Part shown: positions 7,967 to 7,979 of the stretch, in pieces
Position numbering within the stretch: position 1 is the stretch's first letter
Layout: each line of letters begins with the position of its first letter
Source: an uncultured Kangiella sp.
GTDB lineage: Bacteria; Pseudomonadota; Gammaproteobacteria; Enterobacterales; DSM-103792
Assembly (NCBI GenBank): GCA_946481205.1
Contig: CAMLNB010000159.1
Span: 1 to 7,979, forward strand
Direction: 5' to 3'
DNA: 7,979 bases
Notes under the pieces: generated by a model
What the model saw: only the letters and a program-made list of their open reading frames with translations
Databases searched by the model: none
Told to the model about the DNA's origin: nothing
Program-made: the position numbers and the translations under genes

Positions 7967-7979
7967 GCTGCACCTCCAT
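7950..7979 (-). other. Possible 3' end of an upstream gene overlapping pelB
   Basis: In the minus-strand frame beginning at 7979 the codons read (M)EVQLVCAN and reach TGA at 7952-7950, overlapping the pelB TTG by 17 bases. Given how tightly the other genes of the operon are packed, this may be the end of the preceding gene (pelA, or a separate porin or pelC). Only nine codons are visible, so no product can be named. An upstream gene ending in the third frame at 7900, or one ending outside the window, is equally possible. Confidence 0.25.
7973..7977 (-). promoter_or_regulatory. Strong ribosome binding site for the TTG start of pelB
   Basis: A perfect GGAGG on the minus strand, with six bases (TGCAGC) before the TTG at 7966. 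It makes the rare TTG start credible although no ATG or GTG is available at a suitable distance in this frame. Confidence 0.7.

Noticed and set aside
1..7979. Insertion sequences, tRNA genes, CRISPR arrays, riboswitches or internal promoters
   Set aside because: Essentially every base is within five tightly packed coding regions. I saw no transposase, direct repeat array, tRNA-like fold or gap long enough for an internal regulatory leader.

Overview
This window holds the middle and distal part of a pel exopolysaccharide operon, all on the minus strand and transcribed from the high-coordinate end to the low. The order is pelB-like, pelD, pelE, pelF, pelG, with pelG cut by the left edge. The set points to a Gram-negative proteobacterium with a Pseudomonas-type Pel system. 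The DNA is GC-rich by eye (not counted) and nothing in it identifies the genus.

Layout in transcription order: a few bases that may be the end of an upstream gene (7979-7950); a 926-residue TPR protein matching the inner-membrane anchor and TPR part of PelB (7966-5186); PelD, a four-helix membrane protein with GAF and degenerate GGDEF domains (5189-3912); PelE, a membrane-anchored TPR protein (3910-2864); PelF, the cytosolic GT4-type glycosyltransferase (2867-1299); and PelG, the polytopic MOP/MATE-like transporter (1295 to beyond base 1). Junctions are very tight: a 4-base ATGA overlap, a 1-base gap, a 4-base GTGA overlap and a 3-base gap. There is no intergenic space for a promoter or terminator, so this looks like one translationally coupled transcript whose promoter lies to the right of the window.

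By the Pel model established in Pseudomonas aeruginosa, PelD, PelE, PelF and PelG form the inner-membrane synthase complex. PelF polymerises the sugar, PelG moves the chain across the membrane, PelE scaffolds, and PelD switches the complex on when it binds c-di-GMP at an RxxD I-site. That site is present here as RALD, residues 362-365. PelB normally continues the path with periplasmic TPRs and an outer-membrane beta-barrel, together with the lipoprotein PelC.

The unusual part is the export half. The PelB homologue stops at about the TPR/barrel boundary and ends in a short Pro-rich tail. Its stop codon overlaps the pelD start, so there is no room for a barrel or for pelC between pelB and pelD. 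Either the porin and PelC functions are encoded separately (most likely upstream, outside the window), or this operon uses a different outer-membrane exit. This is the main observation worth following up; I see no sign of an entirely unknown system.
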